Shown piece by piece: positions 16,685 through 26,018 of a stretch of 41,146 bases of DNA. Both the position numbers and the translations under genes were made by a program. Under the pieces are notes generated by a model, which saw only the letters and a program-made list of their open reading frames with translations, was not told where the DNA came from and did not search any database. Source of the stretch: Thiocapsa sp. UBA6158. Its GTDB lineage: Bacteria; Pseudomonadota; Gammaproteobacteria; Chromatiales; Chromatiaceae. The stretch covers positions 1 through 41,146 of the forward strand of contig NZ_DIUM01000083.1 of the NCBI RefSeq assembly GCF_002423035.1, given 5' to 3'. Within the stretch, counting starts at the first letter, position 1, and each line of letters starts with the position of its first letter.

Positions 16685-19279
16685 CTAGTGCTCACGAGTC
16701 GCCTCAGGCCGCTCCAGCGCCTGGAGCGCAACGACCAGCACCGAGGCCGTATGCTGGCCAATGCGCACCTTGCGGGTGGTGCGGTCGACCTGCTTGTCAC
16801 CGCGCTGCTCGCTGTTGCCCGGCTGCAGAAAGCCCCGATCCAGGAGTTGACGCTTGAGGGCGGACGGACGCAGCGTGAGCGGGGTGTCGATGCGCTTGGA
16901 GGCGCTGTAGACCGCCTCCAGCGTTGGCGTCGGCAGCAGGTAGAGTTCCTGCTTGCCGGCATTGACCCACCCGATATGCGGGCCGCCCGGCCCCTCGCGC
17001 GTCCAGCCGAGTCGTTCCGCCTCTGTCGACGGCCGATGATCGGCCATATCACGCACATGGACCGCGCCCGAGAGCAGCAGATCGGTGAGAATGGCCATGA
17101 AGGTATCGGCCGGCTGGGCGTGGGCAATCCGCCGCTCGTGCTCCTTGGCCAGGGTCAGGATGATCGATTGCGCCCGGCACAGGTCGGCATAGGAGTGCTC
17201 GGACGTGATGACGCCCGACGCACGCCAGTGATCCAGCGCCAGACTGTAGCCCAGCAGCAGATAGGCGGCCTGATCCGGTGTGCGTCCCTGAAGCCCCGCC
17301 TGCAAACCCAGACCACGCCAGACCTCCCACTCGGCCTTGAGTTCATCGACTCGCGCGGAGAAATCGACGGCCAGGGTCTGGAGATAATCGGCCATGGCGC
17401 GGGCCAGCACCCCCTGCTGAGCCAGGGCCTGGATCTCGCTCAATCGTGCCAGATCCACCTGACCAGGACGCAGCGCCACGCCAAACAGCCGGGCCTGGAG
17501 ACTCTCACCGGTTGGCCACTGCTCGGCCGTGCACAGGGCCAGGGCACGCGGCTTGCGTTCGTTCTGGAGCCGGATATCGGCGGTCAGGCGTCCGCGTCCG
17601 GCACGATTGCCGATGCCGCGGATGATGGTGGCCACCGTCTTGTCGAGCCGCGCCTGCTCGCTGGCCGAGGGTTGCGGGGCGTAGTCGTCGATGACCGCCA
17701 GAGTGTCGGCCAGCAGGAACAGCTTGAGCCCGATGGCATTGGGCGTGTCCAGCCAACTCGCCGCCAGTCGGGTTCGATCGATACCGGCCCCGAAATGGGC
17801 GGCCATGAGTGCCGCCAGGGTGCTTTTCAGACTGCGGCTTGGCCCCTCCAGCCAGAGCGCGAAGTCGACCCCGAGCGACTGACTCAACGGCGCCAGATAG
17901 ACGGCGGCGATCAAAGGGATGGCAATCTCGGGCGGGGCCACCTGCGCGCTCGCCGCACTGGCCGCAGCGGCCGCATGACGTTCGTCCGCCGAGGTGCTGG
18001 GCGCCGGCAATCGATACAGCGCCCCCAACTCGCCCAGATCCACCTCGATGCCGCTGACGGCGCCCTGGGCCCCGATCACCGCGCCGGCGGACAGATAGCG
18101 CCAAGCCCCCGCGAGCCGACGCCACCCGGTATGAGTGAACAGCGTGCGCATCGCCACCGGCTGCGCCCCCTGATGCGACAGCAACTGAATGGCGTATTTC
18201 AGGTGGTCCTTGGCACCCTGGCCGGGATGGATCAGGGTCATGGTGCCCCAATGCCGCGCCGGCCAGTCCATGCGCGTGAACTGATCCAGCGTCAGGGTGA
18301 TGACGGGTAGCGTCCGCCCCGACAGACTCCCGGCCAGGGTCAGGGTGCGCGTCTGCTCCTGCCCGTCATCGCGGATGACCTCCTCTTGGATGACGGCCGT
18401 GAAGTTGGCCAGTTGCTGCTGGATCGGCTCACCGCCTTGGCTGCGGGTCACGCGAAAGGTGCCCTGATCCGTGATGAGATAGGTTTTGGGGATTGCCTCG
18501 GCCTGGGGTCGCCGCTGTCGATCGCCTGTGGCCGGGCGGGCGTGCCACTCCGGCGGCAGTGGTCCCTGAATGTCGGCCAGGGTGCCGAGCAACTGCGCCT
18601 GCAAGGCTTGACGCTGGGCGTCACTGAGCACGGGCGGTGCGAGACCATCCCAGGCGATACGCTGCCCGGTCAGCTGGGCCTGAAGCCAATCGGCCGCCCC
18701 AGCGCCCTTGATTGCGGGTGTTCCTGACGGTGGACGCCGCAGGCAACGACAGGCCGGGCCAATCTGCTGCGCGACCAGGGCCGCATACTGCTGCCCAGCG
18801 GCATCCTGATCCGGCCAGATCAGGATGTGCCGCCCCTGGGCGGACGCTTGGCGCACGGGTTCCCAGTCAGCGCGTCCCGCCGACTGGCTCCCGCCCAGCG
18901 ACGTCAGGGCGCAGAGGCCGAGCGCCTGCAGCGCCGCGGCGTCCTTTTCGCCCTCGGTGACGAAGATCGCGCCGGGACGATCGAGCGTATCCAGCCCAAA
19001 CAACGGACGTGGTTCCGCCGGCGCTCCGGCAGCCCAGGCGCCGTTCGCGGTGCGTTTGAAGAAGGGAATCACCATCTTGCGGCCGTTGGCACACTCGTAG
19101 CGCACGACATAGCCAAGCGGCGCGCCCGCGTCGCTTGGGCGATAGGGCCAGACATGCTTGCAGTGGGCGACCTCGCCCTGGTCGCGATCGCGCCAGGTGG
19201 CTGGAGGTTGCCAGGACGCCGAGTGTCCGGCCGCGTCATCGACTGCGTGCGGCGGCACGGCGTGCAAGGCGGCGCTCAT
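16685..19279 (-). CDS. TOPRIM-domain primase/helicase (864 aa)
   Basis: The start at 19279 (MSAALHAV) makes an ATGA overlap with the stop of the zinc-ribbon gene; the frame opening further up at 19471 runs through that gene and is rejected. The N-terminal part holds a TOPRIM fold: FVTEGEKDA with the catalytic Glu at 109 and WPDQDAAG with Asp157/Asp159. The C-terminal half looks like the DUF927-type helicase: GPSRSLKST near 478-486 (Walker A variant with LKST) and VIDDYAPQ near 525 (Walker B). Together with the CHC2 protein it makes a split DnaG-like primase with an associated ATPase, typical of satellites and integrative elements that replicate after excision. It runs toward the iteron-bearing gap. 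Confidence 0.85.
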   Translation of the reverse strand: MSAALHAVPPHAVDDAAGHSASWQPPATWRDRDQGEVAHCKHVWPYRPSDAGAPLGYVVRYECANGRKMVIPFFKRTANGAWAAGAPAEPRPLFGLDTLDRPGAIFVTEGEKDAAALQALGLCALTSLGGSQSAGRADWEPVRQASAQGRHILIWPDQDAAGQQYAALVAQQIGPACRCLRRPPSGTPAIKGAGAADWLQAQLTGQRIAWDGLAPPVLSDAQRQALQAQLLGTLADIQGPLPPEWHARPATGDRQRRPQAEAIPKTYLITDQGTFRVTRSQGGEPIQQQLANFTAVIQEEVIRDDGQEQTRTLTLAGSLSGRTLPVITLTLDQFTRMDWPARHWGTMTLIHPGQGAKDHLKYAIQLLSHQGAQPVAMRTLFTHTGWRRLAGAWRYLSAGAVIGAQGAVSGIEVDLGELGALYRLPAPSTSADERHAAAAASAASAQVAPPEIAIPLIAAVYLAPLSQSLGVDFALWLEGPSRSLKSTLAALMAAHFGAGIDRTRLAASWLDTPNAIGLKLFLLADTLAVIDDYAPQPSASEQARLDKTVATIIRGIGNRAGRGRLTADIRLQNERKPRALALCTAEQWPTGESLQARLFGVALRPGQVDLARLSEIQALAQQGVLARAMADYLQTLAVDFSARVDELKAEWEVWRGLGLQAGLQGRTPDQAAYLLLGYSLALDHWRASGVITSEHSYADLCRAQSIILTLAKEHERRIAHAQPADTFMAILTDLLLSGAVHVRDMADHRPSTEAERLGWTREGPGGPHIGWVNAGKQELYLLPTPTLEAVYSASKRIDTPLTLRPSALKRQLLDRGFLQPGNSEQRGDKQVDRTTRKVRIGQHTASVLVVALQALERPEATREH

Positions 19280-19587
19280 GGCCCATCGCCTTCGGTCAAG
19301 AGAAACCGGTGGGCCAGATCGCGCAGACTCTCCTGGAACGACAGTCCGGTATAGGCTTGGTGAAAGGCGAGGATGTCTCCGCCCTTGGCGCCACAGGCGA
19401 AGCAGCAGTAGGCGCCGGTGTCGAGCTGGAGGCGGAAGTTGCCTCGATGGCGATCGGCATGGAAGGGGCACAGTCCGCCGTCGACCCAGCCCATGCGCGG
19501 CGTCGCGGGTCGATCGGGAAGCATCCGGGCGTAATAGAGCGAGGCGGGTAGGGCGGCCTTGAGCACAGCGGCCGTGAGTCGGCTCAT
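19276..19587 (-). CDS. CHC2-type zinc-ribbon primase subunit (103 aa)
   Basis: The start at 19587 (MSRLTAAVL) is chosen because AAGAGGA lies about 7 bases upstream; in-frame ATGs at 19605, 19608 and 19671 lack this. The zinc ligands are visible: CPFH (residues about 68-71) and CFAC about 20 residues later, followed by KGGDILAF, the standard DnaG zinc-binding pattern. Family members bind the template and start primer synthesis; the catalytic TOPRIM part is supplied by the overlapping downstream gene. The primase is thus split in two coupled genes rather than fused as in DnaG. The gap from 19588 to 19863 has several GGCCTGA/TCAGGCC half-dyads but no gene. Confidence 0.85.
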   Translation of the reverse strand: MSRLTAAVLKAALPASLYYARMLPDRPATPRMGWVDGGLCPFHADRHRGNFRLQLDTGAYCCFACGAKGGDILAFHQAYTGLSFQESLRDLAHRFLLTEGDGP

Positions 19588-19863
19588 CGTCAGTCCTCTT
19601 GTCATCATGGCCAGGTCAGCGATGCACTGACCACAGTCAATGGTGGGTATCGAATCGCGCCGGTCATTCACTGAAGCGAGAGAATGACGCCGCCGGCGCG
19701 TAACCAGGACCGTAGTCGGGCGGGATGTCTAAAATCAGGCCAGTGATCCGGCGCTGATTGATGACAGGCCTGAATGAGCGAGCCGGTTCAGTAACGCCCC
19801 CGTGATCGCGGCGCATGACGGGGACATGGCTCAGGACGCCAATCATCAGGCCTGTCGCCGGCA

Positions 19864-20073
19864 TCAGCCGGATGTATTCGTATGAACCTGTTTGGCCAGC
19901 CAGTCTTCAAGGGCCAGGATGTCATAGCGAACGGCGCGCCCAAGCTTCAGGAACGCTGGGCCGGTACCCCGGACGCGCCATTGTTGCAGGGTTCGGAAGC
20001 TGATACCGAGTTCGGCGGCGGCCTCGCGTTCAGTGAGGCGGCGACGGATCGGGGCGGCGGATTGCGGCTGCAT
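19864..20073 (-). CDS. AlpA/excisionase-like helix-turn-helix protein (69 aa)
   Basis: 69 aa MerR/AlpA-type winged HTH: LTEREAAAELGISFRTLQQW is the helix-turn-helix, followed by the wing with FLKLGRAVRYDILALEDWL, the classic excisionase ending. ATG at 20073 has GACGAGG at proper distance. Proteins like this control integrase and primase expression or act as recombination directionality factors in P4-like elements. Its position between primase and integrase genes, all on the minus strand, supports that role. Confidence 0.85.
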   Translation of the reverse strand: MQPQSAAPIRRRLTEREAAAELGISFRTLQQWRVRGTGPAFLKLGRAVRYDILALEDWLAKQVHTNTSG

Positions 20074-20312
20074 GAGAACCTCGTCGGACAGGTCGGAATG
20101 GAGTGATTCAACAACACGCCGGTGCTTTGATGAACCTCACGCCTGTCAATACCACTTCGATGCAGAAAAGACGGTCGCCGGGAATATCGACGGCGATTGG
20201 TTCTTTTCTGTCTGGCACGAGTCAGGCGTATGGAGATCAAGAGCGGATGAATGGCTCGCGTATTGCCGAAGACCGACGTAGCCTATAGCGCCGTGAGTGA
20301 TTTGTCCGCAAA

Positions 20313-20340
20313 AAACGGTGCATTGCTGAGTGCACCGTTT
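20313..20340. terminator. 10-bp hairpin in the gap between the integrase and AlpA-like genes
   Basis: AAACGGTGCA and TGCACCGTTT pair perfectly around an 8-base loop. On the minus strand it would lie about 190 bases after the integrase stop and could end that transcript; there is no long T run, so it may instead be an operator for the AlpA-like protein. The rest of 20074-20531 shows no gene I can support. Confidence 0.45.
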
Positions 20341-20531
20341 ACGCTTGTAAAGACCGAAGAACTGTGCTGCTCGACCTTGAGGGCTATTGATTGACGCCTC
20401 TTGGCAGTAATCATTGAGAGGTTGGTGGCGGGAGTTGCGCTGGGGCACGGCTCACTGGCGTCAGGGAGCCTTATCACGCTTGGCGAGCCGAGCAGACGGA
20501 GGCGGTCGCGGCTCGAACCCTACTGTCGATC

Positions 20532-21926
20532 CTATGGATTATTGGGGGCGCTTTCCGGTACCGGCGTCGTTGTTGCGAACCCGGCTACATCCATGATCCT
20601 GGCACCATGTTGCTCCAGAGCCGCACGTACCGAATCCTCACCGAAACGGGCATAGATGGCCGTCGTTTTTGTGTCGGAGTGGTTCAAGACCTTACCGATC
20701 AGGTGTAGCGAGTTCCCTGATTGCGCCAGCCAGCTTCCGACCGTGCGCCGGAGATCATGCAGGCGAACATCGTCAATGGCCGGTGGTAGTTCCAGGCCCT
20801 CAGCGGTGGCTGCGGCACGGATCGCGTCAAGCGGTGGGGTCGGAGTGAACTTCTTCGGAGCGTTGCGATGTTGGTTGCGTGCATACGCTTCGGTCAGGCG
20901 ATCGATCAGCGCGGCGGCGCGCGGATCTTCGCGCCAGGCCGCCAGCGTCGCCGCCGTTTTCACGCGCGCCCACGGTTTTTCGATGTTGATCAAATGGGAC
21001 GCTGTCTGCGCCTTCTCGTCCGCGTTCGCCGTCCGGGGGCCACGGCCTGGCAGGATGTATGGGTTGCCGGCGACGCGAGGAATCGAGCGCAGCAAGGCCA
21101 GTGCCGGTCCCGACAGAGGCACATAGAAGACCTTGCCGTTTTTCGTGTCGTCGAGCTTCAGCTCGCCGCGATCCCAATCGACGCGATCCCAGCGGGCGGC
21201 CAGGAGTTCGCTCTTGCGCGCGCCGGTCAAGAGATACAGCCATAATGCCGCGCGTGCGATGGCATTGGCCTCTTGGTCGATCGCTTCAGCCAGGCGGGGT
21301 AACTCGGCCGGTGTCAGCCAGCGGTCGCGCTTGGTTTCCTTGAACAGGGTGATGTCGCGCGCTGGGTTGGGGTGATCCTGGGAAACAAAGCCCCAGCGTC
21401 GGGCCAGATCAAACATGGTAGACAGCAGGTTAACGACCCGATTCGCCTCGTAGTGGGCGGTCGCACCGATCTTGGCATGCAGCTTGACGACATCCTCACG
21501 GGTCAGGGCCTTGACCTTCAAGGCGCCCCAGCGGGGCAGAATGTGCTTGTTGATGCGTCGCTGATCTTCTTGGCCGGTCTTTTTCGTGCTGGCGTGTCGG
21601 TCCAGATAGGCCGCACACAGATCCGCCAGGGTTTCGCCGCGTCTCTCTTTCTCACGGTCCGCCAGAGGGTCAGAGCCCTCGGTCTCAACCTTGGCCAGTT
21701 CCGCGCGTGCGGTCTTACGGGCTTGGTCCAGGGTGAGAACGCCATAGGTGCCGATGGTCATCATCCGCTTGCGTCCGGCCGCACGGTACGACAGGACGAA
21801 GGATTTCGCGCCGCTCGGGAAAATACGGCAGCCAAACCCAGGCACCTCATCGTCCCACAGGACATAGCGCGCGTTGTTCGTCCCCTGGTAGACGGTCGAA
21901 TCGATGGTGCGTTTGGTCAGCTTCAT
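20532..21926 (-). CDS. P4-type site-specific tyrosine integrase (464 aa)
   Basis: An N-terminal arm-binding domain (residues 1-90, with DEVPGFGCRIFPSGAKSF) is followed by a SAM-like core-binding domain (about 95-190) and a catalytic domain. Catalytic residues: R237 in TGARKSE, H390 and R393 in HDLRR, H416 in LNHSD, and nucleophile Y425 in TTAIYARF. An 80-residue insert before HDLRR (about 310-385) is common in this subgroup. ATG at 21926 has AGAGGG 8 bases upstream. The gene start lies 157 bases from the tRNA-Pro scar at 22083-22132, so it most likely catalysed integration of this island into that tRNA. It appears intact. Confidence 0.93.
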   Translation of the reverse strand: MKLTKRTIDSTVYQGTNNARYVLWDDEVPGFGCRIFPSGAKSFVLSYRAAGRKRMMTIGTYGVLTLDQARKTARAELAKVETEGSDPLADREKERRGETLADLCAAYLDRHASTKKTGQEDQRRINKHILPRWGALKVKALTREDVVKLHAKIGATAHYEANRVVNLLSTMFDLARRWGFVSQDHPNPARDITLFKETKRDRWLTPAELPRLAEAIDQEANAIARAALWLYLLTGARKSELLAARWDRVDWDRGELKLDDTKNGKVFYVPLSGPALALLRSIPRVAGNPYILPGRGPRTANADEKAQTASHLINIEKPWARVKTAATLAAWREDPRAAALIDRLTEAYARNQHRNAPKKFTPTPPLDAIRAAATAEGLELPPAIDDVRLHDLRRTVGSWLAQSGNSLHLIGKVLNHSDTKTTAIYARFGEDSVRAALEQHGARIMDVAGFATTTPVPESAPNNP

Positions 21927-22082
21927 GGGAACCGCCCTCTTGATTCTGAGTCACCATAGAGTCACCAGGAAGCGTGGTTTCAGGTGGTGACTCATCGCAA
22001 AGGATAGCACAGAGGTACGGTTTAAGTATCTGTAATATAAAAAACTGTCGTATTTGGCAGGAGTGGTTTCTTGTTATTGCCG

Positions 22083-22134
<52 letters not shown>

Positions 22135-22137
22135 AAC

Positions 22138-22175
22138 AACGGCTCAGGTCATGAATGATCTGAGCCGTTTTCGTT
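22138..22175 (+). terminator. Rho-independent terminator after the tRNA-Pro remnant
   Basis: A 14-bp stem (22138-22151 with 22156-22169, one G-U pair) closes a TGAA loop and is followed by TTTCGTTT. It starts 6 bases after the CCA end, where the terminator of the original tRNA-Pro gene would be, which supports that this side is the old chromosome. 22176-22335 holds no gene; AAGGAAACTGCCC before 22336 is the hsdM ribosome site. Confidence 0.8.
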
Positions 22176-22335
22176 TGAGCTACCATAAAGTCACCCGCAG
22201 TGGCCTGCTTGCCGTGAGCCTGCGTCGGACCGAAGTTCACGAGAGACCGCGCGCAAGGAGTGGTCACCCGGCGCGTGGTTGTCTCCGCGAACCGCCGCCG
22301 CTGCGTTTTTCTCCTGAGCAGCAAGGAAACTGCCC

Positions 22336-24160
22336 ATGGCCCTGAAGAAGTCTGAGCTGTATTCCTCACTCTGGTCCAGTTGCGACGAACTGCGCGGCGG
22401 CATGGATGCCAGCCAATACAAGGACTATGTCCTGGTGCTGCTTTTCATCAAGTATGTCAGCGACAAATACGCCGGCCAGCCCTACGCCCCGATCGTCATC
22501 CCGCCGGGCGCGAGCTTCCGTGACATGGTCGCGCTCAAGGGCAAGCCCGACATCGGCGATCAGATCAACAAGCGGATCATCGCCCCGTTGGCCAATGCCA
22601 ACCGATTGTCTGCCATGCTCGACTTCAACGACCCCTCCAAGCTCGGCTCGGGCAAGGAGATGGTCGAGCGGCTTACCAACCTGATCGCCATCTTCGAGCA
22701 CAAGGCGCTCGATTTTTCGAAGAACCGCGCCGAGGGCGACGACATCCTGGGTGACGCTTACGAATTTCTGATGCGTCACTTCGCCATCGACAGCGGCAAG
22801 AGCAAGGGTCAGTTCCTCACGCCGGCCGAGGTGAGCCGGGTCATCGCGCAGATCCTGGGGATTCGCGATGCGCCCACCAGCGCTGGAGCACCGGGCTCAA
22901 CCCGCTCGAGGATCTCTTCGAGCGCTTCAGCCACTTCGGTGCGCCGCCGGCCAAGCAAGGCGACTATGCCTACCTGCTGCATATCGTCCGCTCGCTCAAG
23001 AGCACCGGCACGGGGGCCTGTATCCTGCCCCATGGTGTCCTGTTCCGCGGCAATCCCGAGGCCGAGATCCGCCGCAATCTGGTCCGCCGAGGCTATATCG
23101 CCGGTCTGATCGGTCTGCCCACAAACCTCTTCTACGGGATCGGCATCCCGGCCGTCATCGTCGTGATCGACAAGCGCGATGCCCAAGCGCGTCGCGGCAT
23201 CTTCATGCTCGACGCCAGCAGCGGCTTTATGAGGGACGGGCCCAAGAACCGACTGCGCGCCCAAGACATCCACAAGATCGTCGACATCTTCAACCGCCGG
23301 ATCGAGGTCCCGCGCTACGCGCGTCTGGTCGCGCTCGACGAGATCGAGAGGAACGACTTCAACCTCAACCTGCCGCGCTACATCGACAGCCAGACCCCGG
23401 AGGACGTGCAGGACATCGCCGCACATCTCCAGGGCGGCATCCCGGTCGCCGATGTCGATGCACTCGCCGCCCATTGGGCCGTCTGCCCCGGGCTCCGGGG
23501 CACGCTCTTCAGTCCGAACCGTCCCGGTTATCTCGACCTGGCCCCCGCCATCACAGCGGACAAGACCGCCATCAAGACACTCATCTACGCGCACCCCGAG
23601 TTCGCCGCCTTCATTGCCGGGATGAACGCCCACTTCGCCGCCTGGCGTGACCCGAGTGCCGCGAAGCTCAAGGCGCTCGAACCCGGCTGCCATCCCAAGG
23701 AGATCATCGTCTGGCTCTCCGAGTGCCTGCTCGCGCACTACCGGGATCAGCCCCTCGTCGATCCCTACGACATCTATCAGCACCTGCTCGACTACTGGGA
23801 CGAGACCCTACAGGACGACTGTTATCTGATCGCCGCGGACGGCTGGGCGGCCAAGACGGACCGCATCATCGAGACCGACAAGAAGGGCAAGTCCCGCGAC
23901 AAGGGCTGGACCTGCGACCTGATCCCCAAGGCGCGCATCGTCGCCCGCTATTTCGCCGCGGATCAGGCCACGCTCGACGGGCTCGCAGCCGAATTGGAGA
24001 CCGTCGCCTCCCGGTTCGCCGAGCTGGAGGAAGAACACGGCGGGGAGGAAGGCGCCTTCGCCGAGCTGGACCGGGTCAACAAGGCCAGTGTCGCCGCCCG
24101 CCTCAAGGAGATCGGAGGCGATCCCGAGGTCAAGGGCGAGGCCGCCGTGCTCGATCGGTG
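22336..24160 (+). pseudogene. hsdM: Type I restriction-modification methylase HsdM, catalytic core deleted
   Basis: Starts well: ATG at 22336 with AAGGAAA upstream, then the HsdM N domain (MALKKSELYSSLWSSCDELRGGM, KGQFLTPAEVSRVIAQILGI). Right after GIRDA (about 22875) the sequence jumps, in a different frame, to RWSTGLNPLEDLFERFSHFG, which in intact homologues follows the NPPF motif. About 100 codons holding the SAM motif (DPxCGSG) and NPPF are missing. The rest continues in the new frame (GDYAYLLHIVRS, ILPHGVLFRGN, NLNLPRYIDS, KKDKGW-like segment) to about 24160, where the usual C-terminal ~130 residues are cut off. It cannot methylate DNA. Start and codon use are otherwise normal, so the decay looks recent. 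Confidence 0.9.
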
Positions 24161-24163
24161 GCC

Positions 24164-24298
24164 GGGGCACTGGAGCGCAAGCGTCGGTTGGGTCAATACG
24201 CCGTGGTGTGGCGGGGCGACCGCCCCATCTGCATCGGCCCCGATGCACCAGCGGAACAGGACTCCGAGCGTATCGAGCAGGATTCTATTGAACAGTGA
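24164..24298 (+). pseudogene. Tail of a small protein normally found before fic (putative antitoxin remnant)
   Basis: Directly after the break in hsdM, another frame reads ALERKRRLGQYAVVWRGD, then RPICIGPDAPAE, and ends in TGA at 24296-24298. The pattern looks like the C-terminus of a short helper or antitoxin protein encoded just upstream of Fic enzymes. No start or N-terminal part remains. Assignment rests on memory of such neighbours and on the fic remnant that follows; it could also be random continuation. Confidence 0.35.
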
Positions 24299-24329
24299 CC
24301 GCTGCCAGGCCGATGGCCCGCAGGGAACC

Positions 24330-24570
24330 TTCCAGCCGGGATCGAATCATCGGGTGCTGGCGAACAAGTTGGGCATTGTCGATCCAACGGAGATCGCCGG
24401 GGTCGAGTTGGTTCTGCTGGAAAGGCTGTATCAAGCGGTTCTGATCGACGGCCTTGGCGGAACGACTTTGGGATGCCGATAAGGCGTCGTACTTCAGCGC
24501 GATCCAAAATGGTTTAGCTCGGAATTACGACGCGATGATCGGATTGGTCGATCGGGCGATCCGGCGATAA
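24330..24570 (+). pseudogene. Fic-family (AMPylase/Doc-like) gene remnant, only both ends left
   Basis: From 24330 one frame reads FQPGSNHRVLANKLGI, then VDPTEIAGVELVLLERLYQ, the N-terminus of a Fic protein. From about 24478, shifted by one base, it reads DKASYFSAIQNGL, then ARNYDAMIGLVDRAI, the Fic C-terminus, ending in TAA at 24568-24570. The ~130 residues between, including the HPFxxGNGR active site, are gone. fic genes often sit inside type I restriction operons between hsdM and hsdS. 24571-24770 holds no gene; no hsdS was found anywhere in the window. Confidence 0.6.
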
Positions 24571-24770
24571 CCTCGGCTGAATCAATCAGCCAGCGTCACA
24601 TGCCGACACTGACTGCGCTTCGTTCGCAGCAGTTGTTCGAGTTGCTCGACGGGTTGACCGGTTTCAATCTTTTTTGCTCAACAAAAACCAACCGATCGGA
24701 AGCCCGAGTGGACGCCGAAGTGGATCCGGCTAGGGTTGGGCCAGCGAGGGAGCCTAGCGTTTATATCAAA

Positions 24771-24820
24771 GTTATACTAAGTTAACGAAATACAGTAACG
24801 AGGCGATATTTCAGTATAAC
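24771..24820 (+). promoter_or_regulatory. AT-rich dyad just upstream of the AAA ATPase gene
   Basis: GTTATACT (24771-24778) and AGTATAAC (24813-24820) are an 8-bp inverted repeat around an AT-rich 34 bases containing taagttaac and gaaatac/gatattt echoes. The right arm touches the ATG at 24822. This is the most AT-rich spot of the neighbourhood and suits a promoter/operator, possibly autoregulated. There is no good ribosome site; GAGG lies about 17 bases before the ATG. Confidence 0.45.
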
Positions 24821-24821
24821 C

Positions 24822-26003
24822 ATGGACCCGAGACGCAACCCCTATGCCCCGGGAGCGGGGACGCCGCCGCCGGAGCTGGCCGGCCGGGACGAGATCATCG
24901 AGAGGGCGTCGATTGCGCTGCATCGTATCGCCAAAGGGCGAGCGGCCCAGAGCATGATCCTCTACGGGCTGCGAGGCGTTGGCAAGACGGTCTTGCTGAA
25001 TCGGATGCGGCTGGATGCGGAGCGTGAGGGCTACGTCCCGGCGGTGATCGAAGCGCCGGAAGATCGTTCGCTCCCGGCCATTCTTGGTCCCGCACTGCGA
25101 AGCACCCTGATCCGGATGAGTCGAGGCGAGGCGGCGAAAAAGGCGCTGAAGAGGGCTCTTGGCGTGCTCGCCAGTTTCGCCCGTTCGGCCAAGGTCAAGT
25201 ACGCGGACGTCGAGTTCAACGTTGATTTCGAGGCACTCGTCGGGCTTGCCGACAGCGGCGATCTGGACATCGATCTGACGGACCTCCTGCGTAGCGTCGG
25301 CGAGACGGCCGCAGAGCGGGGGACGGCGGTCATCCTCTTTATCGATGAGCTTCAGTATGTGCCCGAGGAGCAGCTCGCGGCCTTGATCAGCGCGTTGCAT
25401 GCCGTCAATCAGCGACAGCTCCCGATCACGCTCTTGGGTGCGGGATTGCCTCAGTTGTTGGGGCAAATGGGACGGGCGAAGTCCTACGCCGAGCGCTTGT
25501 TCGAGTTTGTACCGATCGGTCCCCTCGACCCGGAAGCCGCCCGGCGGGCGCTGTGCGTCCCCGCCGAGCAGGAAGGGGTGCAATTCGAGGCGGCGGCCGT
25601 CGAGGAGATCATCGCCCGCACCGGATGCTATCCCTATTTCCTGCAGGAATGGGGCAAGCATGCCTGGAGCGAGGCGGAGGCGAGCCCGATCACGCATGAG
25701 GATGCCGTACGGGCAACCCAAATCGCCCTCGCGGAGTTGGATGCGAGCTTCTTCCGCGTACGCTTCGATCGATTGACTCCATCGGAGAAGCGTTATCTGC
25801 GGGCAATGGCCGAGCTTGGCCCCGGACCGCACCGCTCCGGAGACATCGCGGAGCTGCTGGGCAAGAAGCCTTCGGCGGTGGCACCGGTCCGCAACCGGAT
25901 CATCAGCAAGGGCATGGTCTACAGCCCTGCCCATGGCGATACGGCGTTCACCGTACCGCTGTTCGACAGCTTCATGCGGCGAACCATGCCGGATTTTCCC
26001 TAG
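24822..26003 (+). CDS. AAA ATPase with C-terminal winged helix (archaeal-ATPase-like), 393 aa, intact
   Basis: STAND/archaeal-ATPase-like P-loop protein. Walker A GLRGVGKT lies near residues 49-56, Walker B VILFIDELQ near 170-178, then a sensor region (ITLLGAGLPQLLG) and an arginine-rich helical lid. The last ~80 residues (LTPSEKRYLRAMAEL...SGDIAELLGKK...VRNRIISKGMVY) form a winged helix, suggesting DNA binding. It sits where hsdS would be expected, between fic and hsdR remnants, yet is itself unbroken and has its own upstream dyad. The stop is 16 bases before hsdR. It may be a later insertion or a regulator/toxin-type cargo gene; its function is not known to me. Confidence 0.85.
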   Translation: MDPRRNPYAPGAGTPPPELAGRDEIIERASIALHRIAKGRAAQSMILYGLRGVGKTVLLNRMRLDAEREGYVPAVIEAPEDRSLPAILGPALRSTLIRMSRGEAAKKALKRALGVLASFARSAKVKYADVEFNVDFEALVGLADSGDLDIDLTDLLRSVGETAAERGTAVILFIDELQYVPEEQLAALISALHAVNQRQLPITLLGAGLPQLLGQMGRAKSYAERLFEFVPIGPLDPEAARRALCVPAEQEGVQFEAAAVEEIIARTGCYPYFLQEWGKHAWSEAEASPITHEDAVRATQIALAELDASFFRVRFDRLTPSEKRYLRAMAELGPGPHRSGDIAELLGKKPSAVAPVRNRIISKGMVYSPAHGDTAFTVPLFDSFMRRTMPDFP

Positions 26004-26018
26004 TCGGAGCTCGAGCCC

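Noticed and set aside
22809..23783. 324-codon minus-strand frame over hsdM
   Set aside because: Antisense to recognisable HsdM sequence; composition rich in Asp/Gly without any motif.
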